From: Clostridiales bacterium Firm_11
GTDB lineage: Bacteria; Bacillota; Clostridia; Christensenellales; Aristaeellaceae
Direction: 5' to 3'
DNA length: 64,000 nucleotides
NCBI GenBank assembly: GCA_001604105.1
Contig: LVAQ01000024.1
Location: 1 to 64,000 of the forward strand
The notes under the pieces are model-generated. The model saw only the letters and a list, made by a program, of their open reading frames with translations, searched no databases and was not told the origin of the DNA. Made by a program: the position numbers and the translations under genes. The number at the start of each line of letters is the position of its first letter. Positions within the stretch are counted from its first letter, which is position 1. Below are positions 15,308 through 24,067 of this stretch, in pieces.

Positions 15308-17671
15308 TCAAAGGCAATACCTCTCGGCAGTCCCTTCCCGAACATAGACTTTCTGGATGCCGTAAACGGGGATCGATTTCTTGCCGGTCTTGCCGAAGCT
15401 GTACTTCTCCCAACCCCCGATACTCCTGATGATGGCTTCAATCTCATAGGAATCCGATTTCTTGATTGCCTCGCGGGGCTTACCGAAGCACTCGCACCAG
15501 ATTTCGATGTTGCTAACCTGCATACGGCGTACAGTGGCGGCAGCCCTCGTGGGGTCTTCGGGAGATCGCAGGTACTCCTGGCGGCGGTAAACATCCATCT
15601 CGTCCCAGTTTTCAGGCAGGAGCGTTTCGAGATACGCGGCAACCAGACCTTCACGGTCGTCGTTTTCCATCGCTCCGCGCTGCTCGTCCGCCGCGAGTGC
15701 AGCTAAGTCGCCTTTTAGGTAGAGTTCCTCACCCTCGCTGTAGCGCACGAGTGCTTCAGCCCAAATTTGGTCAATCTCCGTGAGTTCCCAAGCGCGGTGT
15801 TTGCCTTCGCCGGTGACGCGCACAGGCCAGAAACGACGGTTACCGGTGATATCCCTCAGAAAGCCGCCATCCGAGTTGGTCGTACCGACGATGACGCACT
15901 GGCGCGGATGGCTTTCCACGGTCCGCCCGTATGAGGGACGGTACTTGTCGTCGGTTCTGGTGATGAACGACTTCACGGTTTCCACATCCATTTTTTTGAT
16001 GCCAGCGAGTTCGCCCAGTTCTAGTATCCAGTATCCCTGCAGTTTCTCCGGCGCGGTCTTGTCCTTCATGTCAGAAATGGACATGCTGTCGGAGTACCAC
16101 TGCCGCCCAAGGCGCAAGAATAGCGTGGATTTTCCAATGCCCTGTTTGCCGTTCAGCACAAGGATCGAGTCGTGCTTCGTACCGGGGCAGACGATTCGGG
16201 CGACAGCGGCGACGAGCGTCTTTCGGGTGACCGCCCTAACATAGGGCGAATCCTCCGCGCCAAGGTAGTCGATGAGCAGCGTGTCCATTCTTGGAACTTT
16301 GTCCCAAGGCGGCAAGCTGTCGAGGTATTCCCTTATCGGGTGGAAAGCACGATCGTCGGCAACCTTTGTGAGCGCCAGTTCGTAGTTGCGGGCGGAGAAC
16401 GCGCCGTAGCGTTTGTCGACGTAAGCCACAAGCTGGGCGGTATCGGCGTCGCGCCAAGGCGCGGGGAGTCCCTGTGGCTGGTGCGGCCCTTCCCAGGGCA
16501 GACTCTCGCCGAATATCTGGTTTGCCAGCTTGTTGTAGCGGATGCCCTCGAGTGCCTCGTCATGGTTTAGGATCAGGAGCAGGTTGCCGAGCGTGTTAGC
16601 AAGGATGCCCGACTTTTCCCGTTGGAGTCGGCTCATCCAATCGTCGCCCGTGAACTCAGATTCCGCGGCAGCGATACGCTCTTCGGCAATCAGGGTGTTG
16701 ACCTTCTCGTCTTTGAGAGCGAATTCGCTCATCGCCTTGAAACCAGCCTTGTCGTCAAGGTCTGTGAACTTATGAGTTCTGACGAGGTCAAAGGCGTTCA
16801 GCAGCTTACCGCAAGCGGGGTCTGTGGCATGGTGGGAATATGACCATTTTCCTTCGTAGAGAACCACGCCCGCACTTGAGTCGGCGGGGATATAATCGTA
16901 TCTGCCCTCCATCGCCGACGGCTCGTAGACGCCGGACAGAAACACCGCGATTGCGTCCTCAATTGGGTAAGCCCTACAAAACGAACCGACCACACCGTCT
17001 TTTTCGAGCGGGTCTTGCTGCTGTCTGATGCTTCTTTGTATCACCTCGGACTGGCGGCTTGACGTCGGCCAAAGCGAGCAGTCGCGCCAGTCGGATAACT
17101 TGGCAAGGTATACGTCCGGGTCGAGGGCTTCGCCATCGATGATTTTGAAGACGTATTCGCCGTCGGCTGGGGTGGACGGCCAGTACATCAGGCGTTCCGG
17201 CTCATAGGTGCTGTCGTCGAAATAGTCCATGCCAATTTCATCAGCCACCAAGCGTGAGAGGGCGGCGTACTCGTCGGGCGTCACGTCGCGGGAAAGCGGA
17301 ACGACCACGCGCAGTCTCGGCGCTTCGGACGTATGACTGTGTGTTGAATAAACAGCGCATTGGCACGGGAAAAGCATCTCAACCTGCCCGATGAAACCCG
17401 AATCGCCGTGGTCGACGTCCAGGGTTATCCCCGAGCGGCTCTCGATCGTGTCCTTCTTGCGCCTGCCGCCTTTGACATGGCCAAGGATGTAGCCCCCCAC
17501 ATCTTTGGCAGCGTCGCGGCGGTCTTTGGCAAATTTCCTGTATTCGGCCACCGTCTCGGTGGTGCGGCGGGTAGCCTTGAACCGCTCGCAGAGCTCCTCA
17601 AACGTGGTTTTTTTGTTGACCCACCGCTTGGAAAGACGGCTGTCGCCGTAAGAAATTTTCAGTTCCCGCAT
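15308..17671 (-). CDS. VapE-family primase-helicase (virulence-associated E)
   Basis: This 787-residue protein is the phage replication primase-helicase. The N-terminal part has primase-like ITLDVDHGD (residues 82-90) and YSTHSHTSEAPRLRVVVP (109-126). The C-terminal VirE ATPase carries Walker A NGKQGIGKST (507-516), the Walker B-like ILELGEL (about 550) and GNRRFWPV. It probably unwinds and primes phage DNA together with the family A polymerase. I chose ATG at 17671, because the 38-codon extension only overlaps the upstream gene. The two genes overlap by 13 bases. Confidence 0.9.
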   Translation of the reverse strand: MRELKISYGDSRLSKRWVNKKTTFEELCERFKATRRTTETVAEYRKFAKDRRDAAKDVGGYILGHVKGGRRKKDTIESRSGITLDVDHGDSGFIGQVEMLFPCQCAVYSTHSHTSEAPRLRVVVPLSRDVTPDEYAALSRLVADEIGMDYFDDSTYEPERLMYWPSTPADGEYVFKIIDGEALDPDVYLAKLSDWRDCSLWPTSSRQSEVIQRSIRQQQDPLEKDGVVGSFCRAYPIEDAIAVFLSGVYEPSAMEGRYDYIPADSSAGVVLYEGKWSYSHHATDPACGKLLNAFDLVRTHKFTDLDDKAGFKAMSEFALKDEKVNTLIAEERIAAAESEFTGDDWMSRLQREKSGILANTLGNLLLILNHDEALEGIRYNKLANQIFGESLPWEGPHQPQGLPAPWRDADTAQLVAYVDKRYGAFSARNYELALTKVADDRAFHPIREYLDSLPPWDKVPRMDTLLIDYLGAEDSPYVRAVTRKTLVAAVARIVCPGTKHDSILVLNGKQGIGKSTLFLRLGRQWYSDSMSISDMKDKTAPEKLQGYWILELGELAGIKKMDVETVKSFITRTDDKYRPSYGRTVESHPRQCVIVGTTNSDGGFLRDITGNRRFWPVRVTGEGKHRAWELTEIDQIWAEALVRYSEGEELYLKGDLAALAADEQRGAMENDDREGLVAAYLETLLPENWDEMDVYRRQEYLRSPEDPTRAAATVRRMQVSNIEIWCECFGKPREAIKKSDSYEIEAIIRSIGGWEKYSFGKTGKKSIPVYGIQKVYVREGTAERYCL

Positions 17672-17892
17672 ACTTCCGCATCCTCCTTGTCTTCGTGTTT
17701 TCCCCTTGCCCAGAGCAGGAAGTTGCCTCGGCACGTCGTGTCGTACTTGTTGCAGGTCACGCCGAACGCCGGGCAGGCTCCGCAAGCCAGCACGATGAAC
17801 TTGTGGTTTGCGATAAACTCCGGGGTAAGGGTCTGCTTCCAGACTTCAAAGTTTGTAAGAGCCGTGACAGGCTCGGTTTTCTTAGCCGCCAT
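17659..17892 (-). CDS. Small cysteine-containing phage protein
   Basis: This 77-residue protein begins MAAKKTEPVTALTNFEVWKQ and carries four or five cysteines in the middle (VLACGACPAF, TCNKYDTTC), which could bind a metal. It is of a type regularly seen before vapE genes in clostridial phages, but no function is known to me. ATG at 17892 has a GGAGG site 9 bases upstream. It overlaps the start of the VapE gene and the end of the preceding gene, so the three are one operon. Confidence 0.7.
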   Translation of the reverse strand: MAAKKTEPVTALTNFEVWKQTLTPEFIANHKFIVLACGACPAFGVTCNKYDTTCRGNFLLWARGKHEDKEDAEVCGN

Positions 17893-18307
17893 AATTGGAT
17901 ACCTCCTGTAGCGTTTGGTTGAAATATTTAATGGGTATATTTCGGCGATTCGTTTTGGCAATTTCGCGTCCCATGCCCTCACTGACACGCCCGCCGAAAA
18001 CCCACAACTCGTCGCATTTTCCAAGCAGGATGAGGGCGAAACGGATAGCCAATTCCTGCGGCCCTTTGTCGCCGTCGTCCATAAACTGCGGATAGTGCAG
18101 GTGCGGCGCAAGGGGAATGCACCCCTTGCTGACCGCGAACCTGTAATATCCCTGCGCCTTCATGATGTTGCGTTCCGTGTCGCCCGAAAATGGGGAGGCA
18201 ATGAAGACAAGCGGCAGGTATGCTTGTGCTTTTTCCTCGCGGGCGATTGCCATTAAAGCAGTGTAGGCAGTCGGGTCTGGGTAGCCCTCGCTGTTATCTC
18301 TGTCCAT
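17882..18307 (-). CDS. Nucleoside 2-deoxyribosyltransferase-like protein (DUF4406 type)
   Basis: This 141-residue protein has a Rossmann-like fold related to nucleoside 2-deoxyribosyltransferases. Marks are VFIASPFSGD (residues 35-44), the PLAPHLHYPQFM segment, and CDELWVFGGRVSEGMGREI, the typical 'D-x-W-V-F-G' and 'S-x-G-M' block. Members may act on nucleotides during phage infection, but the substrate is unknown. ATG at 18307 lies inside the 3' end of the antirepressor gene, with a purine-rich, weak ribosome site. The start is less certain than the frame. Confidence 0.75.
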   Translation of the reverse strand: MDRDNSEGYPDPTAYTALMAIAREEKAQAYLPLVFIASPFSGDTERNIMKAQGYYRFAVSKGCIPLAPHLHYPQFMDDGDKGPQELAIRFALILLGKCDELWVFGGRVSEGMGREIAKTNRRNIPIKYFNQTLQEVSNYGG

Positions 18308-19076
18308 CGCCGCCGCCTTTCTCAAGGAACAGATTGATGAAATACTGCTGTCCCTTGCCCGTGACCTTCGTGGTCTTGCTGATGGTGACATGGCCGTCCG
18401 AGTGCGTGATGGCGGTCTCTTTGACTTTGAACAGACCCAGTTCCATCGCCCGCTGCGTCGGGGCGTTGTAGTCCGTTCCCTGCCGTTTGATGAGGTAGCC
18501 GTCCTGCCTCAGTTTCTCGAACAGGCGGTTCTGCCCGATCTCAATGCCGTTACCCTTGAGGATTTTCGCCAGTTCTCCGATAAGGATGGCGCCGTCGGAG
18601 ACCGATACGGCATCGGCAAAGATAACCTTCGGCTCGTTGCGTGCGGCTTCCAGCCGCAGATGTTCCTTTGCTGAGCGTTCGTCCCTGAGGGCGGTTAGCA
18701 CCTTGATCCAAGCATCGGGATCATTCATGATCTCTTCCAACTTGGCTGGCGTAACATAGGCACCATGCTTGCGGATAGAGGGTAGAACCTCGTGGGTGAC
18801 CCAGCGTTTGAACTTCTTAGCTTCGGGCTTGCGGGAAAGAAGGATGATAGAGTACAGCCCGCTCTCGTTAACGGCCGCCATTTCCTGCCGACCGCCGAGG
18901 GTGTCCACTAATACCGGCTCCCTTTCGTCGTCTTCCAATCGAGCCGCCGCGTCTCGGTGTTTTTCGATGCCGAGGATGCCGCACACATCTTTCAGAACCC
19001 ACAGGATTTCATCACCGCGTTGTACCGTCCTGACTTCGTTCCCCTCGTAGAAGAACACCTGCAATTCGCTTTTCAT
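18294..19076 (-). CDS. Phage antirepressor (BRO-N plus KilAC)
   Basis: This 260-residue protein has an N-terminal BRO domain (residues 1-105: LQVFFYEGNEVRTV, VLKDVCGILGI, AAVNESGLYSIILLSRKPEAKKFKRWV in pieces) and a C-terminal KilAC/ANT DNA-binding domain (about 135-255: IGELAKILKGNGIEIGQNRLFEKLR). Antirepressors of this form release lysogenic repression. ATG at 19076 has a GGAGG site. The leader has a hairpin and a repeat shared with another phage gene (see findings). A short in-frame extension beginning MDRSS at 19133 is possible but lacks a good ribosome site. Confidence 0.9.
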   Translation of the reverse strand: MKSELQVFFYEGNEVRTVQRGDEILWVLKDVCGILGIEKHRDAAARLEDDEREPVLVDTLGGRQEMAAVNESGLYSIILLSRKPEAKKFKRWVTHEVLPSIRKHGAYVTPAKLEEIMNDPDAWIKVLTALRDERSAKEHLRLEAARNEPKVIFADAVSVSDGAILIGELAKILKGNGIEIGQNRLFEKLRQDGYLIKRQGTDYNAPTQRAMELGLFKVKETAITHSDGHVTISKTTKVTGKGQQYFINLFLEKGGGDGQR

Positions 19077-19096
19077 ATTCGAACCTCCGTAAATTG

Positions 19097-19163
19097 GATT
19101 TTTCGGAGCGGCATAATTACTGCTCCTGTCCATAACCGAAAAATCCGGGAGAATCGAACCCCC
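19097..19163 (-). repeat. Copy 1 of a repeated leader with hairpin, upstream of the antirepressor
   Basis: The element begins right after the polymerase stop. About 35 bases (19126-19163) match positions 23546-23583 at roughly four of five bases, with the shared core CATAASCGAAAAATC on the plus strand. On the minus strand GGATTTTTCGG pairs with CCGAAAAATCC downstream, which gives a hairpin of about 11 base pairs just before the antirepressor ribosome site. Confidence 0.5.
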
Positions 19164-19169
19164 CTGCGT

Positions 19170-21164
19170 TCAATCTTTTTTGTAAAATGGGCAATCATAG
19201 CCGTCGGCACGTAGCAGAAGCCCATCTGTCCAAGGCGGCGTGCGGCTCATCTGCTCACAAAGGACTTTCGTGGACATCCGAGGATCGGCTTCGACAACAA
19301 TCTCATCGTGGACGTGCATCACGATGTCACAGCACCTTTGGGTCTGCATGGCAAAGCAGAGAATGTCGCGGCTGGTGGCCTGCACGATGTTCTCCACGAA
19401 TTTGGGTCCGTAGCTTTCGAGGCGTTCCCACTTTTTCGTGCCGCCCACGCCCTCGTAGGTCACGCATGGCGAGCCGAACTGGTTAGTGCCGATTCGCGGC
19501 TTCACATAGGAAAGCCGCCTGCCGGAAGGTAGCGTGATAAAGAGCATTCCGCTTTGCCAGCCGAACATGATGCCATGGGTTTCGGTGAGCGTCCTGTCCC
19601 TGACGGCGGTCATGGCGGCGCGGTCAACATCCCACCAGAGCCGCACGATATTCGGGTTTGCCGACCGCCAAGCCGTGACAAGCGGCTGGAGTTCATTTTC
19701 TAAAAGTCCCATCTCCAACGCGCCCATCGCTTTAAGCGCACCGACGGAGCCGCCGTATCCGAGGGCGAGTTCGGCGATTTTGCCTTTCTGCCGGAGCGGT
19801 GAGCCTTTGGTGATTTCATCGATGGGGACTTTGAACATCTGGCTTGCGCTGGCTTCATAGATTTTGCCATGAGTGGCGAACACCTCGTTGCGCCAATGCT
19901 CCCCGGCAAGCCAAGCGATAACCCTTGCTTCGATTGCCGAGAAGTCGGCCACTACCAGTTTCGCGCCGTCTTTCGGCACAAACGCTGTGCGGATGAGTTC
20001 CGACAGCACTTCCGGCACGGAATCGTAGAGCAGTTCCAAAGCGGCAGAATCGCCACCGCGCACCAAAGCCCGCGCCTGTTCGAGGTCGGGCAGATGGTTT
20101 TGCGGGAGGTTTTGCATCTGAATCAGCCGCCCGGCCCATCTGCCGGTGCGGTTGGCGCCGTAAAACTGGAACATACCTCTGGCTCTGCCGTCGGCACAGA
20201 CTGCCGTTTCCATCGTCTGGTACTTCTTGACCGACGATTTCGCTAACTGCTGGCGGAGCGAGAGGGCTTTGCCAAGCGGCTCCGGCGCGGTCTTTAAGAG
20301 TTCCGATACAGCCTTTTTGCCGAGGGTGTCGGTCTCAAGCCCGTTATCGCACAGCCATTGTTTCATCTGTGCCACGGAGTTCGGGTTGTCGAGTTCGGTC
20401 AGTTCCTTCATAAGCCGTGTGAGTTCGGCTTTTGAGCGGGCATCGGCTTCGATGGCGCGGCGCACCAGTTCCATATCAAGACGAACGCCCCGGTCGTTTA
20501 TCTCTTGGTCTTGGCAGTACTCCTCCCAGACGGCATCCGGCACGGGAAACATAGCGAGCCGCTCCTGTATGGACATTTCAACTTCCACGTCGCGCTTGTT
20601 GTAAGCCTTAAACACGGCCCATTTGTCCGGGGTGTGTTTGGGACGGTTATGGATGCGCTGGCCGTTGGCGGCTGTCGGCTTGCAGGGCGAGCAGAAATAG
20701 CGGATGAGTTCCTTGCCCTCGGTCAGTTTCTGCTTCTCCAAACCGAGCACCGCTCCGGCTCCCTCAAGAGAGAGCGGCAGACCCATGTACGCCGACCAGA
20801 CCATGCTGCACCGCCACGATTCGGGGTTTAGGTATTGCGCCTTGCCGAGGCATCGAGAGGAAAAATGGTTGTCGGCGAAGGGGTCAAGGCACATGCCCAA
20901 GTCCCTCAGGTGGCGGGAAAGGCAAACTCGTTCAAAATTCGCGTTGAACGCCCACTTCTGGACTGTATCGTCCGTCAGCGCGTCGATGATTGCGGGAGGT
21001 ATCTCGTCGCCGCAGGCAAGGTCGACGACTTCAACCTCTCCGCCGTCCACGGAGTAGCCGAACAGGAGAATCTCAAAATCGGGTGACTCGGCGTATTTAT
21101 ACACGCCGCACTTGGTCAGGTCGTAACTGGAAAAGGTCTCAATATCTATGCTGATTGTTTTCAT
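19170..21164 (-). CDS. Phage DNA polymerase I (family A)
   Basis: This 664-residue enzyme replicates phage DNA. The N-terminal 3'-5' exonuclease domain starts SIDIETFSSYD (residues 4-14). The polymerase palm carries motif A VVADFSAIEARVIAWLAGE near residue 415, motif B RQKGKIAELALGYGG near 475, and motif C VMHVHDEIVVE near 620. This fits the Clostridium-phage family A polymerases. ATG at 21164 follows a GGAGG site. It is followed by the repeated leader and the antirepressor gene, and preceded by the SSB gene. Confidence 0.95.
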   Translation of the reverse strand: MKTISIDIETFSSYDLTKCGVYKYAESPDFEILLFGYSVDGGEVEVVDLACGDEIPPAIIDALTDDTVQKWAFNANFERVCLSRHLRDLGMCLDPFADNHFSSRCLGKAQYLNPESWRCSMVWSAYMGLPLSLEGAGAVLGLEKQKLTEGKELIRYFCSPCKPTAANGQRIHNRPKHTPDKWAVFKAYNKRDVEVEMSIQERLAMFPVPDAVWEEYCQDQEINDRGVRLDMELVRRAIEADARSKAELTRLMKELTELDNPNSVAQMKQWLCDNGLETDTLGKKAVSELLKTAPEPLGKALSLRQQLAKSSVKKYQTMETAVCADGRARGMFQFYGANRTGRWAGRLIQMQNLPQNHLPDLEQARALVRGGDSAALELLYDSVPEVLSELIRTAFVPKDGAKLVVADFSAIEARVIAWLAGEHWRNEVFATHGKIYEASASQMFKVPIDEITKGSPLRQKGKIAELALGYGGSVGALKAMGALEMGLLENELQPLVTAWRSANPNIVRLWWDVDRAAMTAVRDRTLTETHGIMFGWQSGMLFITLPSGRRLSYVKPRIGTNQFGSPCVTYEGVGGTKKWERLESYGPKFVENIVQATSRDILCFAMQTQRCCDIVMHVHDEIVVEADPRMSTKVLCEQMSRTPPWTDGLLLRADGYDCPFYKKD

Positions 21165-21231
21165 AAGCCCTCCACAAAGCAGAATGGCGGCTGGTTTCCC
21201 CGCCGCCATCTGCTTGATTTGCATTATGCCC

Positions 21232-21810
21232 TTACGACAGGAAGTCGTCGTCCTCCGAGGTGGCAAAGTCGTCCTCGGCGCGGGATTTACCGCCGAGCGG
21301 GTCTCCGTCGCGCAGCTTCTGGATGTTGTTCAGACCACAGGCGATTCCGCGATTTCCGTTGCTGTTGAAAGAATAAAAGTTGATACTTGCCCTTGCGTAC
21401 ACGCCGCTGTAAATCTCGGAACGGACGCTGATGGGCTGAGGCTCCTGCTGATTGTCCACGATGCCGGGCGCAGTGCCGCTATTAGCGTTGATGAAGTAGC
21501 TGTTGGCGTAGGCTTCGTCATCCGGGCGTTCCGCGTCGCCGTCACGGAGGGGCGTTTTGAGAACCGCCAGAGCCGGAACTGTCTTGCCGTTGCCCTTCAA
21601 CTTGCCTTCGCCCTCGTTATAAGCCGCCTGGATCGCCACCTTGATTTTGTCAAGGGTGCGTTTGTCGGACTTGGGGATGATGAGCGAGACCGAGTATTTG
21701 GGCGCGCCGCCGTTGATGGACTTGGGTTCCCAGAGGTTGGCGTAAGAGAGCCTGCACTCACCGGTGATGACCTTTGTGGGATTTGGGATGTTCTTTACGT
21801 TGTTGGCCAT
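21232..21810 (-). CDS. DUF2815 single-stranded DNA-binding protein (Enc34 type)
   Basis: This 192-residue protein belongs to DUF2815, whose member in phage Enc34 is a single-stranded DNA-binding protein with an OB fold. The core reads LSYANLWEP and KYSVSLIIPKSDKRTLDKI, then SVRSEIYSGVYARASINFYSF in two parts. The C-terminus is acidic and ends in DDDFLS, as in other SSBs, where the tail recruits partner proteins. It lies between the DUF2800 and polymerase genes. ATG at 21810 has a GGAGG site. Confidence 0.9.
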   Translation of the reverse strand: MANNVKNIPNPTKVITGECRLSYANLWEPKSINGGAPKYSVSLIIPKSDKRTLDKIKVAIQAAYNEGEGKLKGNGKTVPALAVLKTPLRDGDAERPDDEAYANSYFINANSGTAPGIVDNQQEPQPISVRSEIYSGVYARASINFYSFNSNGNRGIACGLNNIQKLRDGDPLGGKSRAEDDFATSEDDDFLS

Positions 21811-21835
21811 GACAGATTTCCTCCTAAATTTCGTT

Positions 21836-22954
21836 TTAGTCGGCGAAGTCGTCCGCCGCCGTATGTATTACCGGACGTTTGTCGCTCTCCGGCACAAGCG
21901 TTGGCTTGCCTTGCGGCTTCTCGACAAGGGAGCCGAGCAGTTCGGAGAATTTAGCCTTGCCCAGCGTTTTCTCCATCGCGGTGACTCCCATAACCTTATG
22001 TTCATAGGGGTCGTATCCGGCCGAGGCCACCGTTTTCGCCACCGCGTCTTCGCTTATATACTTGCGGTTGCTTCTGCCTTCGACCAGCTTCCAGCCCAGC
22101 CACCGCTTTCCGCCGAGGGCGGTTTGCAAGCAGTAGTCCTTGATATCCGAAGCCCACGACACAAGGCCGTCAATCTTTGCGAGGATGGATTCGATTTCGT
22201 CGTCCTCCAACAGCGGCGGGCGTTTGAAGTCGTATCGGGCAAGCGCCATGTTCGCCTCGGCGCGTTTTCGGCAGTCGTGCTTTGCCTTGCAGAACTGGCA
22301 CCACTCTCCGCACTGATAGTCGCCGCCCCCGGCGTAGGCGAGTTCGGCGGCGGGCTTCAACACCTCGGTTGCCCATTGGTACAGGCTTTCCTTGAAAACC
22401 GTGTGGGTACTGACGTTGTCGCGGCGTGGCTGGTAGATGGTCATGGACACCGAGTCGATGTCGTAGATGCCATCGAATATATCCAAAGCCCCAAGCGCAT
22501 ACAGCTTCATCTGCGGGTTGTCGGCGGCTTCTACCAGAACGCCCTGACCGTGTTTGTAGTCCACGATGTGGAGTGTACCGTCGGCGATAACCACGCAGTC
22601 GCCCGTGCCAAAGCCCTCCTCGACGTAATTAGAGAAGTCGAGCCGTTGCTCGATAAGTACCACAGAGTCGGCGCAGGTCTGCTTGGCGGTTTCCACCAAT
22701 TCAAGGATGAAGGCGGCGTAACCATTGGCGCATTCGTCCATTTCATCGCTGAAGTAAGTAAGGCTTGCGGTCGGGTCTTTTGCCTTGATGCCGAGCGCGC
22801 GTTTCAACTTGTACTCGCAAAGCGAATGGGCATCTGTGCCTTCGGCGGCGTAGCCGGAACCCTTGTCCTTGTAGGTCTCGCAAAGCCGGGCGGAGGGAGG
22901 GCAGTTCATCCAGCGGTGAGAGCTGGACGCCGAGAGAAGCGCGTGTTTACCCAT
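21836..22954 (-). CDS. DUF2800 RecB-like nuclease with Fe-S cysteines
   Basis: This 372-residue protein is of the DUF2800 family, related to Cas4/RecB PD-(D/E)xK nucleases. It starts MGKHALLSASSSHRWMNCPPS. Nuclease-like motifs are GTGDCVVIADGTLHIVDYKHG (residues 121-141 region, with D and the D-x-K). Cysteines in GEWCQFCKAKHDC near 245, plus the N-terminal Cys, could bind a 4Fe-4S cluster. It probably works with the SSB in recombination or end processing. I chose ATG at 22954 with GGAG 6 bases upstream, and ATG at 22966 is an alternative. Confidence 0.85.
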   Translation of the reverse strand: MGKHALLSASSSHRWMNCPPSARLCETYKDKGSGYAAEGTDAHSLCEYKLKRALGIKAKDPTASLTYFSDEMDECANGYAAFILELVETAKQTCADSVVLIEQRLDFSNYVEEGFGTGDCVVIADGTLHIVDYKHGQGVLVEAADNPQMKLYALGALDIFDGIYDIDSVSMTIYQPRRDNVSTHTVFKESLYQWATEVLKPAAELAYAGGGDYQCGEWCQFCKAKHDCRKRAEANMALARYDFKRPPLLEDDEIESILAKIDGLVSWASDIKDYCLQTALGGKRWLGWKLVEGRSNRKYISEDAVAKTVASAGYDPYEHKVMGVTAMEKTLGKAKFSELLGSLVEKPQGKPTLVPESDKRPVIHTAADDFAD

Positions 22955-23306
22955 TGGAGTCTCCATCTGCCAAGCCGATTTCTGCGGCCTCCGCGAGCAG
23001 GGCGGGATACTCCTTGGGCTCGATTTCCGATAGCTTCGCCGCGCCGTGGGCTTTAAGAATCACTCGAACTTTATCCGTATGGCCGCTCCGGGATTTTTCT
23101 GCCAGAACCGCCCGTACCTGCTCCAATGTGATGGGATTGGGTTTTTGCCTGGTTTGGGATTCTTTTACCGCCGGCGACACTTTTTCGACGGGTTTCTCTT
23201 CACCGCCGCTGAATAATGCTGTCAGGCTGTCCGCTACCGTCGTCAGAGACTGCGCCGCGTTCCGCAGTTCGTCGACGCATTGCGCAAGTTCACTCATCTT
23301 GCTCAT
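22947..23306 (-). CDS. Hypothetical phage protein with N-terminal helix
   Basis: This 119-residue protein has a predicted helical N-terminus (MSKMSELAQCVDELRNAAQS), a Pro/Lys/Glu-rich linker (EEKPVEKVSPAVKESQ) and a C-terminal SAP-like or helical segment (ITLEQVRAVLAEKS and KLSEIEPKEYPALLAEAAEIG). The same kind of protein often precedes DUF2800 genes in clostridial phages. I do not know its role. It overlaps the DUF2800 gene by a few bases, and its ATG lies within the end of the preceding small gene after GGAGG. Confidence 0.65.
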   Translation of the reverse strand: MSKMSELAQCVDELRNAAQSLTTVADSLTALFSGGEEKPVEKVSPAVKESQTRQKPNPITLEQVRAVLAEKSRSGHTDKVRVILKAHGAAKLSEIEPKEYPALLAEAAEIGLADGDSNG

Positions 23307-23505
23307 CCATCGCACCTCCTTGGATTTCCTTGATTTCAACGGTTTCCACCGTTTCACCGGGCGTCACGACGATAACGCCGACCTTCTCACCGAAAAGCAG
23401 ATTCAGTAACCTGCTCCTCAATGTGCGTGACCCGCCCTCCAAGACCGTTGCCTTGCCGCCGTTCGGGCGGGTCACGCGGATACTCACCTTGTGCTTCAGG
23501 TTCAT
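23290..23505 (-). CDS. Small hypothetical phage protein
   Basis: This 71-residue protein begins MNLKHKVSIRVTRPNGGK and is beta rich with a short basic patch (TLRSRLLNLLFGE). It ends in an acidic tail (MDEQDE). No family is recognised. ATG at 23505 follows AGGAGGCGAAAAGCC. This ribosome site and start could pair with an upstream arm to form a hairpin that would hide them. The gene is the first after the sigma-like factor and overlaps the next gene. Confidence 0.65.
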   Translation of the reverse strand: MNLKHKVSIRVTRPNGGKATVLEGGSRTLRSRLLNLLFGEKVGVIVVTPGETVETVEIKEIQGGAMDEQDE

Positions 23506-23583
23506 GGCTTTTCGCCTCCTTTCAGAGGTCGCTTTGCCGCTCCCTCTGTCCATAAGCGAAAAATCAGCCATTTTCGAACCCCC
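23504..23583 (-). repeat. Copy 2 of the repeated leader, with a start-covering hairpin
   Basis: Bases 23546-23583 match the leader of the antirepressor (19126-19163). The arm at 23556-23571 pairs with 23504-23515, ATGGCT and TTTCGC on both sides with a 4-base bulge. The downstream arm includes the start codon of the small gene at 23505 and sits next to its AGGAGG site. The layout suggests translational control of both genes. Confidence 0.5.
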
Positions 23584-23584
23584 G

Positions 23585-24067
23585 CTATTTGAGGTTGTTG
23601 AACTTGTCCTGAATCTTCCTTAAGCGATTGCGAACGGCGGCTTCGGACACGCCCTCTTCGTCGGCGATATCGACGTTGGTGCGCCCCGTCAGTTTTTTCA
23701 GGACGAGTTCCTTTTGCCGTGGAAGAAGCCTGTCCCATACAGTATTGAACCAGCTGTCACTTTCGGCTCTTTCCATAGCGCCAATCAATGCAGCTTCCGG
23801 ATTGCTGCTGATATCGGCAAGATAATCGTTGCGGTCGTTCGCGGAATCGCCCTCGCCATCTTCATACGCTTGATAATGAACTGGAATGCGATAGTCCTCA
23901 CGCCTCTGGCCGTTAAACTCGTCGTCATCCTCTTGGTGAAGCATGGCGATGTGCATCTCGGTGACGCCATCCAGGCCGGGCTGGATTTCGTACTTCGTGC
24001 CGTCCGCCCCGTAGTAGATGTAGGTTGAGCGGGCTTCAACCTTTTTGCTTGTCTTGTTTTGCCTCAT
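23585..24067 (-). CDS. Sigma-70-like phage transcription factor
   Basis: This 160-residue protein resembles RNA polymerase sigma factors. The C-terminal 55 residues form region 4: LLPRQKELVLKKLTGRT, NVDIADEEGVSEAAVRNRLRKIQ in two parts. The N-terminal part begins with MRQNKTSKKVEARSTYIYYGADGTKYEIQPG, a motif common to phage sigma-like proteins, and lacks clear region 2. It may activate middle or late transcription. ATG at 24067 has AAGGAG, which is part of a perfect 10-base-pair hairpin, so its translation may be regulated. Confidence 0.82.
   Translation of the reverse strand: MRQNKTSKKVEARSTYIYYGADGTKYEIQPGLDGVTEMHIAMLHQEDDDEFNGQRREDYRIPVHYQAYEDGEGDSANDRNDYLADISSNPEAALIGAMERAESDSWFNTVWDRLLPRQKELVLKKLTGRTNVDIADEEGVSEAAVRNRLRKIQDKFNNLK

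Noticed and set aside
15090..15413. Extended frame upstream of the VRR-NUC gene
   Set aside because: It would overlap the 3' end of VapE and shows no family match. The gap is better explained as non-coding with inverted repeats.
19141..19165. T-arm-like sequence (GGTTCGATTCTCCC on the minus strand) suggesting a tRNA or an attachment site
   Set aside because: No acceptor, D or anticodon arm can be built around it, and the second copy at 23571-23583 breaks the arm.
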